A stretch of 6,675 bases of DNA from Gemmatimonadota bacterium (lineage in GTDB: Bacteria > Gemmatimonadota > Gemmatimonadetes > Longimicrobiales > Gaopeijiaceae). The notes below the pieces were generated by a model. The model saw only the letters and a list, made by a program, of their open reading frames with translations. It searched no databases and was not told where the DNA came from. This document shows, in pieces, positions 1 to 5,981 of the stretch (its first letter is position 1; each line of letters begins with the position of its first letter). Where the stretch lies: contig SKZC01000111.1 in assembly GCA_007127575.1 (NCBI GenBank), positions 1 to 6,675 of the forward strand, written 5' to 3'. The translations under genes were made by a program, and so were the position numbers.

Positions 1-229
1 CCAGTCGGCTCGCCTTCGCGGCGGCCCATGCGAAGACCCGGGCGAATTCCTTCAGGTACAGGTAGTCCTGCCTCACCCAGCGGCGAAATCGCTCCTCTTC
101 CAGGGAGCCGTCGGCGAGCCCCACGACGAAGGGGTGCTCCAACTGGGCGTCCCAAAGGCCCTGCGCCGCTCTCCGCAGCTCTTCCGTGAAGGCCCTGGGC
201 TCCCCCGCCTCACCCCCGGCCGTTGCCAC
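1..229 (-). CDS. TenA/thiaminase II family protein (N-terminal 76 residues, cut by the window edge)
   Basis: The minus-strand frame encodes a TenA-like N-terminus. It has the aromatic/acidic opening 'LWDAQLEHPFVVGLADGSL' (residues 25-43), then 'FRRWVRQDYLYLKEFARVFA' (49-68) and 'AAAKAS'. In the TENA/THI-4 family this 'HPFV.gl.dGsL...F..w..QDY.YL' pattern is the signature of the first helices. Asp55 and Tyr58 correspond to a D..Y pair that binds the pyrimidine substrate in characterised TenA proteins. Family members are cytoplasmic helical enzymes that hydrolyse thiamin or aminopyrimidine degradation products during thiamin salvage; some relatives have other roles. The catalytic Cys and later residues lie outside the window, so activity cannot be judged. 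The GTG start at 229 is preceded by AGGAGG with a 5-base gap, and an in-frame TGA (the aldolase stop) lies 33 bases upstream, so no much longer start is possible. It probably forms an operon with the aldolase. Family call is strong; exact substrate is unknown. Confidence 0.85.
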   Translation of the reverse strand, partial: MATAGGEAGEPRAFTEELRRAAQGLWDAQLEHPFVVGLADGSLEEERFRRWVRQDYLYLKEFARVFAWAAAKASRL

Positions 230-234
230 CCATC

Positions 235-240
235 CCTCCT
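235..240 (-). promoter_or_regulatory. Shine-Dalgarno site AGGAGG for the TenA-like gene
   Basis: A perfect AGGAGG lies 5 bases upstream of the GTG at 229. It decides the GTG start over the out-of-frame ATG at 233, which opens only seven codons before a stop. It lies inside the short gap after the aldolase stop, as expected for a co-transcribed second gene. Confidence 0.75.
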
Positions 241-262
241 GGGCCTCTGCGGGGCACTTGAG

Positions 263-1306
263 TCAAGCCCGAACCCCCTCGGCAGCGGAGTAGGCTCCCT
301 TTCGTGCGGCGCTGGTGAGGCGAGCTCGGTTGAGGAAGGCCTCCTGGGTCTTCTCCCCGTTCTCCGCCTTCCCGCTCCACGCCTTCTGCGGAGCCGCCTG
401 GAGCCCCCGACCGTAGGAAAACGTCAGCTCCCAGGGAGCCTGGATCTCCTGGGCTCGCCGGTTGATGGCGTCCAGGTTCACCGTGGCCTCCTCGTCGCTC
501 TGGCCCCCCGAAAGGAAGGCCACCCCCGGAACTGCGGCGGGAACCGTGCGGAGGAAGCAGTCCAGGGTAGCCTCCGCCACCTCTTCCGGCCCGGCCCGGT
601 GAGCAGCGTCGGAACCCGAAAGAACCATGTTCGGCTTGAGCACCATACCTTCCAGCGCCACCCGCTGCCCCCGGAGCTGGTAGAACACCTCCCGGAGGGT
701 GGCCTCCGTGACTTGGAAGCACCGCTGGAGGGAATGGTCCCCATTCATGAGGACCTCAGGCTCCACGATGGGAACGAGACCGGCCTCCTGGCTCAATGCG
801 GCGTACCGCGCCAGGGCGTGGGCGTTCACGTCGATGGCATAGTCGGAGGGAATGCCGTCCCCGATCCGGATGACGGCTCGCCACTTCGTGAATCGGGCGC
901 CCATCCCCCGATATTCTTCCAGCCGGCCTCGAAGTCCGTCGAGGCCCTCCGTCACCGTTTCCTCGGGGGCGCCCGCCAGGGGCTTCGCGCCTCGGTCCAC
1001 TTTGATCCCCGGGATGGCTCCCTGCTCCTTCAGGATGTCCACCAGCGGCGTCCCGTCCGCCGCCTCTTGCCGGATCGTCTCATCGAAGAGGATCACCCCA
1101 CTGATGAACTTGCCCATCCCTGGCGAGCGGAAAAGCAGCTCACGATAGTCTCGCCGGTTCCCTTCCGTGCTCTCCACTCCCACCGCCGCGAAGCGACGGG
1201 TGATGGTCCCCGTGCTTTCGTCGGCGGCCAGGATGCCTTTTCCCGGGGCGACCATTGCCTCCGCCGTGCTCCGGAGCTCTGACAGGTGTTCGGGTCCCTT
1301 TTCCAT
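263..1306 (-). CDS. Class I fructose-bisphosphate aldolase
   Basis: This 347-residue cytoplasmic enzyme reversibly cleaves fructose 1,6-bisphosphate into glyceraldehyde 3-phosphate and dihydroxyacetone phosphate through a Schiff base (glycolysis/gluconeogenesis). The whole length matches the 'animal-type' class I family: 'PGKGILAADESTGTITRRF' near residues 21-39 with the active-site Asp29, 'GIKVDRG' with Lys102, 'FTKWRAV' with Lys141, 'VPIVEPEVLMNGDH' with Glu183 and Glu185, and 'VLKPNMVLSG' with Schiff-base Lys224. Further on are 'LSGGQSDEEAT' (265-275) and the phosphate-binding 'SYGRGLQ' with Arg300. All catalytic positions known from rabbit aldolase are kept. The protein ends at '..GAYSAAEGVRA' and lacks the vertebrate tail with the terminal catalytic Tyr. 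The ATG at 1306 has TGGAGA about 8 bases upstream. It is the first gene of a leftward unit with the TenA-like gene and is transcribed away from the cyanophycinase-like gene. The metal-dependent class II type is excluded. Confidence 0.97.
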   Translation of the reverse strand: MEKGPEHLSELRSTAEAMVAPGKGILAADESTGTITRRFAAVGVESTEGNRRDYRELLFRSPGMGKFISGVILFDETIRQEAADGTPLVDILKEQGAIPGIKVDRGAKPLAGAPEETVTEGLDGLRGRLEEYRGMGARFTKWRAVIRIGDGIPSDYAIDVNAHALARYAALSQEAGLVPIVEPEVLMNGDHSLQRCFQVTEATLREVFYQLRGQRVALEGMVLKPNMVLSGSDAAHRAGPEEVAEATLDCFLRTVPAAVPGVAFLSGGQSDEEATVNLDAINRRAQEIQAPWELTFSYGRGLQAAPQKAWSGKAENGEKTQEAFLNRARLTSAARKGAYSAAEGVRA

Positions 1307-1543
1307 TAGGCACGTCTCCAGTGGCTGCGGGGTGCGGGTCGAGTCATATCGAAAAGTGGCGAATGAGGTCGACGGTACAGGGTCCTACAGTTCGTGGACG
1401 GTAGAAGCGGAAATCCGCCGGGGCAAGAGTTTCACCTTGACCGAATCCGTGGAACGGCTCCATTGTCGGGAGTCGAGTCTTAGGCCGTTCGGTCTCTACC
1501 GGCGGCGTCCTTCTTGGGATGTGCCCGATCCGGGAGGTGTCTC
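1307..1543. promoter_or_regulatory. Divergent intergenic region between the aldolase and the cyanophycinase-like gene
   Basis: This stretch of about 237 bases separates two genes read outward, so it must hold promoters for both, and no conserved small gene is visible in it. For the rightward gene a weak sigma70-like pair is TTGACC (1437-1442), an 18-base spacer, then CATTGT (1461-1466). For the leftward aldolase a weak pair read on the minus strand is TCGACC, 18 bases, then TATGAC, around 1342-1371. Both matches are partial and the lineage's promoter consensus is unknown, so the elements are tentative. That a promoter region is present is a safer inference than the exact boxes. Confidence 0.4.
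1532..1539 (+). promoter_or_regulatory. Shine-Dalgarno site fixing the GTG start at 1544
   Basis: GGGAGGTG lies 6-8 bases before the GTG at 1544. Starting there gives a classical lipoprotein signal peptide. The alternative TTG at 1514 would put this ribosome site inside the gene and add ten residues with two extra Cys ahead of the signal peptide, so it is disfavoured. Confidence 0.7.
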
Positions 1544-2737
1544 GTGATACGGTTCAACCTGGTGGTTGTGCTGGGCCTCATTTCGTTTCTGGCGGCAGGG
1601 TGTGGTAGTGCGTCCAACCCGGCTCCCGAGCTTCCCGCCCCGGTGCCGGGGGAGGACGGGCTGGGTCGGTTGGTTATCATTGGGGGCTCTCTTTCGCCCT
1701 CTAACGAGGCCGTTTACCGGGAGGTTCTGGATGGGAGAGCGGGGGACGGCCCGGTCTGTGTGATTCCCACCGCAGGTGGAAATCCCCGTAGCTCTATGGA
1801 AAGCGCCGTGGAGCGGATCGAGCATTGGGGTGGAGAAGGTGCGGCCCGCGGGGTCTACCTTCCCTCCGACTCGCCGGAGCGGGCCCATGACCCGAATGTG
1901 GCGCAGGAGCTACGGGAGTGCTCCGGCTTCTTCTTCACCGGAGGGGCGCAGTCCCGGGTAGTGGACTTGTTCCTCCCCAACGGGATCCCCACGCCGGCAT
2001 ATGAGGCCGTCATGGAGCGTTTTCGCGCCGGTGCCGTGCTCTCCGGCTCCAGCGCTGGAGCGGCCATGATGTCCGATCCTATGATCGCCGGAGGCGACAG
2101 CGAAGGGGCCTTCCGCTCCGGCGTCCGGGATCCTGGGGAGAACGCCGGAGTTCTGCTCACCCAGGGCATGAGCTTCCTGCCGGGCACTCCGGTGGATCAG
2201 CACTTCCTGGCCCGAGGTCGCATCGGGCGGTTGATGGTGGCCATCCTGGAGCAGGAGGACATCTCCGTGGGGTGGGGGGTGGACGAGGATGCGGCCTTGG
2301 TGTTGGATGGAAGGGAGGGTCGGGTGGTGGGGGCGTCCGGCGTGATCCTGCTGGATGGTCGCTCCGCCGTGGGGGATCCGACCTCTCCTGCGGCGGGTCG
2401 TGGCCTCCGGATCCACCTTCTGGGACCCGGCGACCGGGTGGACCTGGAGTCCATGGAGGTGGCTCCGGATCCCTCGAAACGGGCGCTGGCGGTGGATGGC
2501 GACGAGGGCACCCTTCCTGAAGGCGAGCTCTTCGATCGGTGGTACTTCCTTCACCTCCTCCACTATGTCGGCCGGAACCAGCCGAATGAAGTTGCAGTAG
2601 AGGTGGAAGGACATCGAGTCAAGCTACGGCCTGGACAAGGGTTCCGGGCGCTGGCCCACTCGGAGCCCGGCCCGCTGGGCACGCCCTATGGCCTCTCTAT
2701 AGGCCCACTGGAAGTGGAGGTGGAAGTCATTCCCTGA
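1544..2737 (+). CDS. Cyanophycinase-like exported lipoprotein (peptidase S51 family)
   Basis: This 397-residue protein starts with a lipoprotein signal peptide: 'MIRF', then a hydrophobic core, then lipobox 'LAAGC' with Cys20. It should therefore be lipid-anchored outside the cytoplasm. The S51 peptidase core covers about residues 40-300. It opens with 'GRLVIIGGSLSPSNEAVYRE', then 'CVIPTAGG' (72-79), 'FFFTGGAQSRVVDLF' (129-143), the nucleophile elbow 'LSGSSAGAAMMS' with Ser170, and 'DQHFLARGRIGRL' (218-230) with likely catalytic His220. Cyanophycinases hydrolyse multi-L-arginyl-poly-aspartate to beta-Asp-Arg. The Asp-Gln pair and three spaced Arg residues described for dipeptide binding in the cyanobacterial enzyme are all present here (Asp218, Gln219, Arg224, Arg226, Arg229), as is Gln136. 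Position 135 is Ala where relatives usually have Asp ('FTGGDQ'). About 95 C-terminal residues exceed the roughly 270-residue intracellular enzymes. No cyanophycin synthetase is in view, so it may act on external cyanophycin or on isoaspartyl/other dipeptides. The next gene starts about 240 bases on. Family call strong, substrate inferred. Confidence 0.88.
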   Translation: MIRFNLVVVLGLISFLAAGCGSASNPAPELPAPVPGEDGLGRLVIIGGSLSPSNEAVYREVLDGRAGDGPVCVIPTAGGNPRSSMESAVERIEHWGGEGAARGVYLPSDSPERAHDPNVAQELRECSGFFFTGGAQSRVVDLFLPNGIPTPAYEAVMERFRAGAVLSGSSAGAAMMSDPMIAGGDSEGAFRSGVRDPGENAGVLLTQGMSFLPGTPVDQHFLARGRIGRLMVAILEQEDISVGWGVDEDAALVLDGREGRVVGASGVILLDGRSAVGDPTSPAAGRGLRIHLLGPGDRVDLESMEVAPDPSKRALAVDGDEGTLPEGELFDRWYFLHLLHYVGRNQPNEVAVEVEGHRVKLRPGQGFRALAHSEPGPLGTPYGLSIGPLEVEVEVIP

Positions 2738-2976
2738 CAGGGTCTTAGGGCCTTCATTGGGACCGGCGACCGGGAGTATTGAGGCGGCCCCGGCCTTCGA
2801 TGCACGAAGTGGGCAGCGCAGGATGGGGAACCTTGCGCCGGCTGTCGTGTGAAACGAAAGCACGGCCTACGGCCCCTTTGACATGATGTGACGAGAACCG
2901 GAGACCCCTCTCCCCTTCGTACGGAGCCCGACGGAGCGGGAGGTCGATTCCAGAACTAACACCGGCGATTCCCGTG
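2738..2976. other. Non-coding spacer upstream of the exported barrel gene
   Basis: No conserved small gene is visible in this spacer. It holds a hairpin at 2816-2838 (entered separately), a TTGACA at 2878-2883 without a convincing -10 partner, and two copies of ACGGAGC at 2921-2927 and 2931-2937, exactly ten bases apart. It presumably ends the lipoprotein transcript and starts that of the next gene, but neither signal is clear. Confidence 0.4.
2816..2838 (+). terminator. Possible hairpin downstream of the cyanophycinase-like gene
   Basis: GCGCAGG (2816-2822) pairs with CCTTGCGC (2831-2838) around an 8-base loop, with one bulged T. It lies about 80 bases past the TGA of the lipoprotein gene. 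No run of T follows, so it is at best an imperfect terminator or an RNA-stabilising stem. Confidence 0.25.
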
Positions 2977-4344
2977 ATGGAACAAGATAAATCGGTCCCC
3001 TCCTGGCCCACGCTCGTCGGCGCTCTCACTGCGGGATTGGTGGGCGGAACCGTGGCCCTGGCCCTCCTTCTGGCCACCCCCGCTCCCTCGGAAGCTCAGC
3101 TCGGAACCTCGATGAACACCAGAAGCGCCCCCATGGTCTTCCTGGACTGCCAGGGGCGGATCTGGGGGTGTGATCGTTCGCATTTTCGAACCGAGATCCA
3201 GTTCGTGAACTGGGCCCGGGACCGGGCCGACTCCGATGTCCACGTCATCGTCACCAGCGAATCCGCCGGCGGTGGGGGTCAACGTTACACCCTGGACTTC
3301 GTGGGCCTGGGTGAAATGGAGCACCTGTCCGACGCCATCACCTTCACGGCCTCCGGGAACAGCGTCATGGCCGAGAACCGGGACGGCCTGACGCAGGCCC
3401 TCCGGCTCGGTCTAATGCGGTACGCCGTGGAGGCGGGGCTTGGCGAGGACCTGGCTCTGTCCTTCGACGGAGACATCAGCGCCTTTAACGGAGTCAACGG
3501 CGAGTCGGAGGCCGACGGCGAGGCCGCCGGTTACCCGGATCCCTGGAACTACTGGGTCTTCGAGGTGGGCCTCTCCGGGAACATGGATCTCCGGGAGACG
3601 CGCACCGACAGTCGGGTGAACCCAAGCTTCGATGCGGACCGGGTCACCGAGGACTGGAAGCTCAGGTTTTCCAGTCAGGTGGATTTCCGACGCAACCGGC
3701 GTCAGCTTGCCGACGGGAGGGAGGTCCGGGACGACCGGGATGACTGGCGGGCCAGCGCCCTCGTCGTTCGGAGTGTCACGAATCACATTTCCGTGGGGGT
3801 GGACGCCGGAGCCCGGAGCTCGGTGAACCGGAACCGGCACGCGCAGGTGGAGATCGCCCCTGCCATCGAGTACAACTACTACCCCTACGCCGAGGCGAAC
3901 CGCCGTCAGCTCATCGCCCATTACCAGGCGGGGGTGGAGCACGCCAACTACATTGAGAAAACGGTGTTCGGCGTGGAAGAGGAGACCCTCCCTCGGCATA
4001 GATTGGGGATCCAATACAACGCCCGGGAGCAGTGGGGCAACGCCGGGTTCGGGATGGACGTTTCCCAGTACCTCCATGACACCGGTCTCTACGCCATGGG
4101 ATTCGGCGGCAACCTCAACTATCGGATCTCCCGGGGGCTGTCCCTGAACCTTTCGGGTAGTGCGTCGTGGGTGAACAACGAGATCTACTCTCCGGCTTCG
4201 GACATCCCGGATGAGGACATCCTCCTGGGCCGGCAGAGCCTCCCCTCGGGCTACGAGTATGGGGCCAGGATCGGACTCAGCTACCAGTGGGGCTCCAGCT
4301 TCACCAACGTGGTGAACACGAGGTTCCCCGGGTCGGTTCGGTAA
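2977..4344 (+). CDS. Exported outer-membrane-type beta-barrel protein with an N-terminal two-Cys domain (function unknown)
   Basis: This 455-residue protein has a signal peptide: a hydrophobic stretch at about residues 13-33 and likely cleavage after 'APSEA' (residue 40). A globular domain of about 110 residues follows, with 'VFLDCQGRIWGCDRSHFRTE' (54-73; Cys58 and Cys65 may form a disulfide), 'FVNWARDRADSDVHVIVTSE' (76-95) and 'GGGGQRYTLDFVG'. It ends in a helical 'DGLTQALRLGLMRYA'. An acidic linker (about 163-190) leads to alternating amphipathic strands rich in aromatic residues (191-450), closing with 'WGSSFTNVVNTRF'. From memory this arrangement recurs in secreted proteins of Bacteroidota and Gemmatimonadota; I know no assigned function. 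A DUF481-like barrel is possible. Likely in the outer membrane. The start is ATG 2977 (or GTG 2974). Neither has a Shine-Dalgarno site in the normal window, the nearest GGGAGG being over 30 bases upstream. The gene is convergent with the porin and ends in TAA. Confidence 0.75.
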   Translation: MEQDKSVPSWPTLVGALTAGLVGGTVALALLLATPAPSEAQLGTSMNTRSAPMVFLDCQGRIWGCDRSHFRTEIQFVNWARDRADSDVHVIVTSESAGGGGQRYTLDFVGLGEMEHLSDAITFTASGNSVMAENRDGLTQALRLGLMRYAVEAGLGEDLALSFDGDISAFNGVNGESEADGEAAGYPDPWNYWVFEVGLSGNMDLRETRTDSRVNPSFDADRVTEDWKLRFSSQVDFRRNRRQLADGREVRDDRDDWRASALVVRSVTNHISVGVDAGARSSVNRNRHAQVEIAPAIEYNYYPYAEANRRQLIAHYQAGVEHANYIEKTVFGVEEETLPRHRLGIQYNAREQWGNAGFGMDVSQYLHDTGLYAMGFGGNLNYRISRGLSLNLSGSASWVNNEIYSPASDIPDEDILLGRQSLPSGYEYGARIGLSYQWGSSFTNVVNTRFPGSVR

Positions 4345-4346
4345 GC

Positions 4347-4377
4347 GGTCCGAGGCGTCCGTCTGCGCCGGGGGACC
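4347..4377. terminator. Candidate bidirectional terminator hairpin between convergent genes
   Basis: GGTCC (4347-4351) pairs with GGACC (4373-4377), and inside it GGCG (4354-4357) pairs with CGCC (4366-4369) around the loop 4358-4365. The nested stem begins two bases after the TAA of the plus-strand gene and sits in the 77-base gap before the TGA of the minus-strand porin. No T tract flanks either side, so this is a structural candidate only. Confidence 0.35.
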
Positions 4378-4421
4378 CTCCGGTGGTGGCGGGCGTTTGG
4401 TGAAGGAGACGCACGGGCTCG

Positions 4422-5714
4422 TCAGAACCGCCACCAGAGCTCCAGGGAGAGGAGCTCCGAGTCCTCCTCGGCGGGGGCATCCGTGAAGTGCCTCATATAC
4501 TCGCCCCGGATGCCCAGATTGCGGGCCAGGCGGTAGCCTGCGGCCACCTGCCCCCGGAACACGTCGTAGTCCCACGGCTCGCGATCCCTCAGGTCCCCAG
4601 CGAGCTCACCGAAGTGAAGGGCACCGCCCCGCACCGCACCGTAGAGTCCGGCCCCGCTCTTGGCCTTCGCCTCGAGGAACCAGCCCAGTTCCACGGCATT
4701 CTCTTCCACGTTGGGCACCTGCCAGACGTCCCGCACCGCCTCCCCTCGGATTTCCACCATCCCCCGGGTGAAGGTCCCCTCCAGCCCCACGAGTCGCTGT
4801 TCATATCCCCGGAAGGCATCCTCTGCGGTCCCGCCGGTCCCGGGGGGAGTGTCGGGAGCGGGCGTGCCCCGTCGGATGTAGGGCCCCTGGGCGTACCAGC
4901 CGCCCAGATGAAGCTCAGGGCGGAGTTGGTAACCCAGGTGGAGGGTCAGAGTGGGATCCTGGAAGTCTCCATTGGAGAGGCCCCAGGCCCATGGGCTGGA
5001 GGCCGGAGCGCTGTTCAATACGGCGAGCCGGATGGCCAGCTCCCCGTGCCCTCCCAGGAGCATGGCCCCCACGGGGTAGGGGGTGCCCCAGACAGGGGGA
5101 AGCCCCCTCTCCCGGGCATCCGGTCCGCCCTCCTTCCAACCCAGGAATCCATCGACTCCACCGGGCACATCCTTGGGGCGCATGACGGTGGGATGGTCGT
5201 AGTGGACGGGGGGGCGGATGAAGGGTTCGTCCATGGTCCGACGCCGTGAGGGGTGGTTTCCGTAGGGGGCCGTGAAGCGGCCCGCCTGGAGGTGGAGGGA
5301 CGGTCGGTCTGCCACCTGGAGCCGGAGGAACGCCTGCTGAAGCCGGGCGGTCGGGGAGCGTGAGGACGGCTCGTGGCCCCGGTCCGCCCTGAGCTCGGTG
5401 GTGAGGTAGAGCCGGTGGCCCACGAAGGCATCCAGAACGAGCTGGAGGTGGCCGGCGGGGAAGGGTTCTGTTTCGGGGATTAGCCACGGTGGAGCCTCTC
5501 CCGGGCGGTACAGGGCCAAGTCCAGCCTTCCCGAGGGAAAGAGCTGGAAGAATCCGGAAGGAGAGATATAGCCCAAACCTGCCTCGGCCAGGGTGGGCGG
5601 GTCCGGAAGGAAGTCCTGAGCCTCAGTGGGGCCGAAGGAACCCAGGAGGATTCCCGCAGGCACTCCCACGGAGGCGAGGCCCTGGACCAGCCACGGGCGA
5701 ACCGGTTGGGACAT
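4422..5714 (-). CDS. Outer-membrane porin-like beta-barrel protein
   Basis: Read from the ATG at 5714, this is a 430-residue protein. It has a signal peptide: basic n-region 'MSQPVR', hydrophobic core 'LASVGVPAGILLGSF' (13-27), and likely cleavage after 'PTEA' (residue 32) before 'QDF'. The rest alternates amphipathic strands and polar loops and ends in 'LLSLELWWRF'; a C-terminal Phe is the classic outer-membrane assembly signal. Segments such as 'LRLQVADRPSLHLQAGRFTA' (130-149) and 'PYGNHPSRRRTMDEPFIRPP' (150-169) resemble strand and constriction-loop patterns of phosphate- or sugar-selective porins. The pore substrate cannot be read from sequence. The frame is open upstream through the cyclase fragment to the TAG at 5979, so the ATG is chosen because a signal peptide begins there. 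Ribosome-site support is weak: GGGAA lies 9 bases upstream, and AAGGGG directly abuts the ATG. A longer product starting at TTG 5978 would bury the signal peptide. Confident barrel, less certain start. Confidence 0.78.
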   Translation of the reverse strand: MSQPVRPWLVQGLASVGVPAGILLGSFGPTEAQDFLPDPPTLAEAGLGYISPSGFFQLFPSGRLDLALYRPGEAPPWLIPETEPFPAGHLQLVLDAFVGHRLYLTTELRADRGHEPSSRSPTARLQQAFLRLQVADRPSLHLQAGRFTAPYGNHPSRRRTMDEPFIRPPVHYDHPTVMRPKDVPGGVDGFLGWKEGGPDARERGLPPVWGTPYPVGAMLLGGHGELAIRLAVLNSAPASSPWAWGLSNGDFQDPTLTLHLGYQLRPELHLGGWYAQGPYIRRGTPAPDTPPGTGGTAEDAFRGYEQRLVGLEGTFTRGMVEIRGEAVRDVWQVPNVEENAVELGWFLEAKAKSGAGLYGAVRGGALHFGELAGDLRDREPWDYDVFRGQVAAGYRLARNLGIRGEYMRHFTDAPAEEDSELLSLELWWRF

Positions 5715-5978
5715 CCCCTTGAGTTCCCGGGGTTCCTGGACCAGGAACCTGGCGCGCTCTCCGGCTGCTCGGCGCGTGGCATCGCTGGTCAAGATCTCCC
5801 CGTGCCCCGCCTCGGAGCAGAGCCGGGCCGCCAGGTTCACGTCCTCCCCCAGGACCGTGTAGTTCAGGCGGTCCTGGGACCCCATGTTTCCGGCCACCAC
5901 GGGTCCGCCGGCCACGCCGATCCCCACCTCCAGGGGGGGATTCCCCGCCTGGGCCCGCTCCTGGTTGAGCTCCTGCAA
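5682..5978 (-). pseudogene. C-terminal half of the class III nucleotide cyclase domain, separated by an in-frame TAG
   Basis: Directly after the TAG the same frame continues the cyclase fold with no gap or shift: 'PPLEVGIGVAGGPVVAGNMG', then 'RLNYTVLGEDVNLAARL', 'GEILTSDATRR' and the final strand 'RELKGMSQPVRPWLVQ'. Counting from the TTG after the TAG, Asn48 and Arg52 form the N...R pair that stabilises the transition state in class III cyclases. Thr41 sits where bacterial adenylate cyclases contact adenine. These residues are absent from the upstream fragment. No start codon with a ribosome site lies near 5978, and the TTG there has no Shine-Dalgarno sequence. The codons keep the strong G/C third-position bias with no sign of decay, which argues for a very recent stop, a base-call error, or readthrough. 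The end shown is where the conserved domain stops; the frame itself runs on into the porin. Labelled pseudogene because it cannot be normally translated as it stands. Confidence 0.7.
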
Positions 5979-5981
5979 CTA
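5979..5981 (-). other. In-frame amber codon inside the cyclase domain
   Basis: TAG lies between 'AAVRIRE' and 'LQELNQERAQ' in a helix between two conserved parts of the domain. The family spacing across it is kept, as if it replaces exactly one residue, so a single base change rather than an insertion or deletion explains it. Reading through would give a complete catalytic domain. Confidence 0.9.

Noticed and set aside
134..1282. A 382-codon plus-strand open frame opposite the aldolase
   Set aside because: It is the antisense shadow of a fully conserved aldolase in GC-rich DNA. Its translation shows no recognisable domain and is rich in Arg, Leu, Pro and Gly.
1338..1479. GTCGAGTC present twice in the divergent intergenic region
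   Set aside because: An 8-base repeat in about 240 bases is plausible by chance, and the copies are far apart with no symmetry.
1514..1543. Upstream TTG start for the cyanophycinase-like gene
   Set aside because: It would place the ribosome site inside the coding region and extend the lipoprotein signal peptide with an unsuitable Cys-containing leader; GTG 1544 fits better.
2878..2883. Perfect TTGACA as a -35 box for the barrel gene
   Set aside because: No A/T-rich -10 hexamer lies 16-19 bases downstream, and it is about 95 bases from the start codon.
3412..4575. A 387-codon minus-strand open frame opposite the barrel gene
   Set aside because: It overlaps the plus-strand barrel gene and the porin's 3' end. 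The translation is low in recognisable motifs, whereas both overlapped genes have signal peptides and barrel patterns.
4488..5249. A 253-codon plus-strand open frame opposite the porin
   Set aside because: It is antisense to the porin, with no ribosome site, no domain and a biased composition.
5940..5978. Pyrrolysine-type insertion stem after the TAG
   Set aside because: Only a 4-base stem (GTTG/CAAC around an 8-base loop) is visible just after the stop. That is too weak to support a recoding element.
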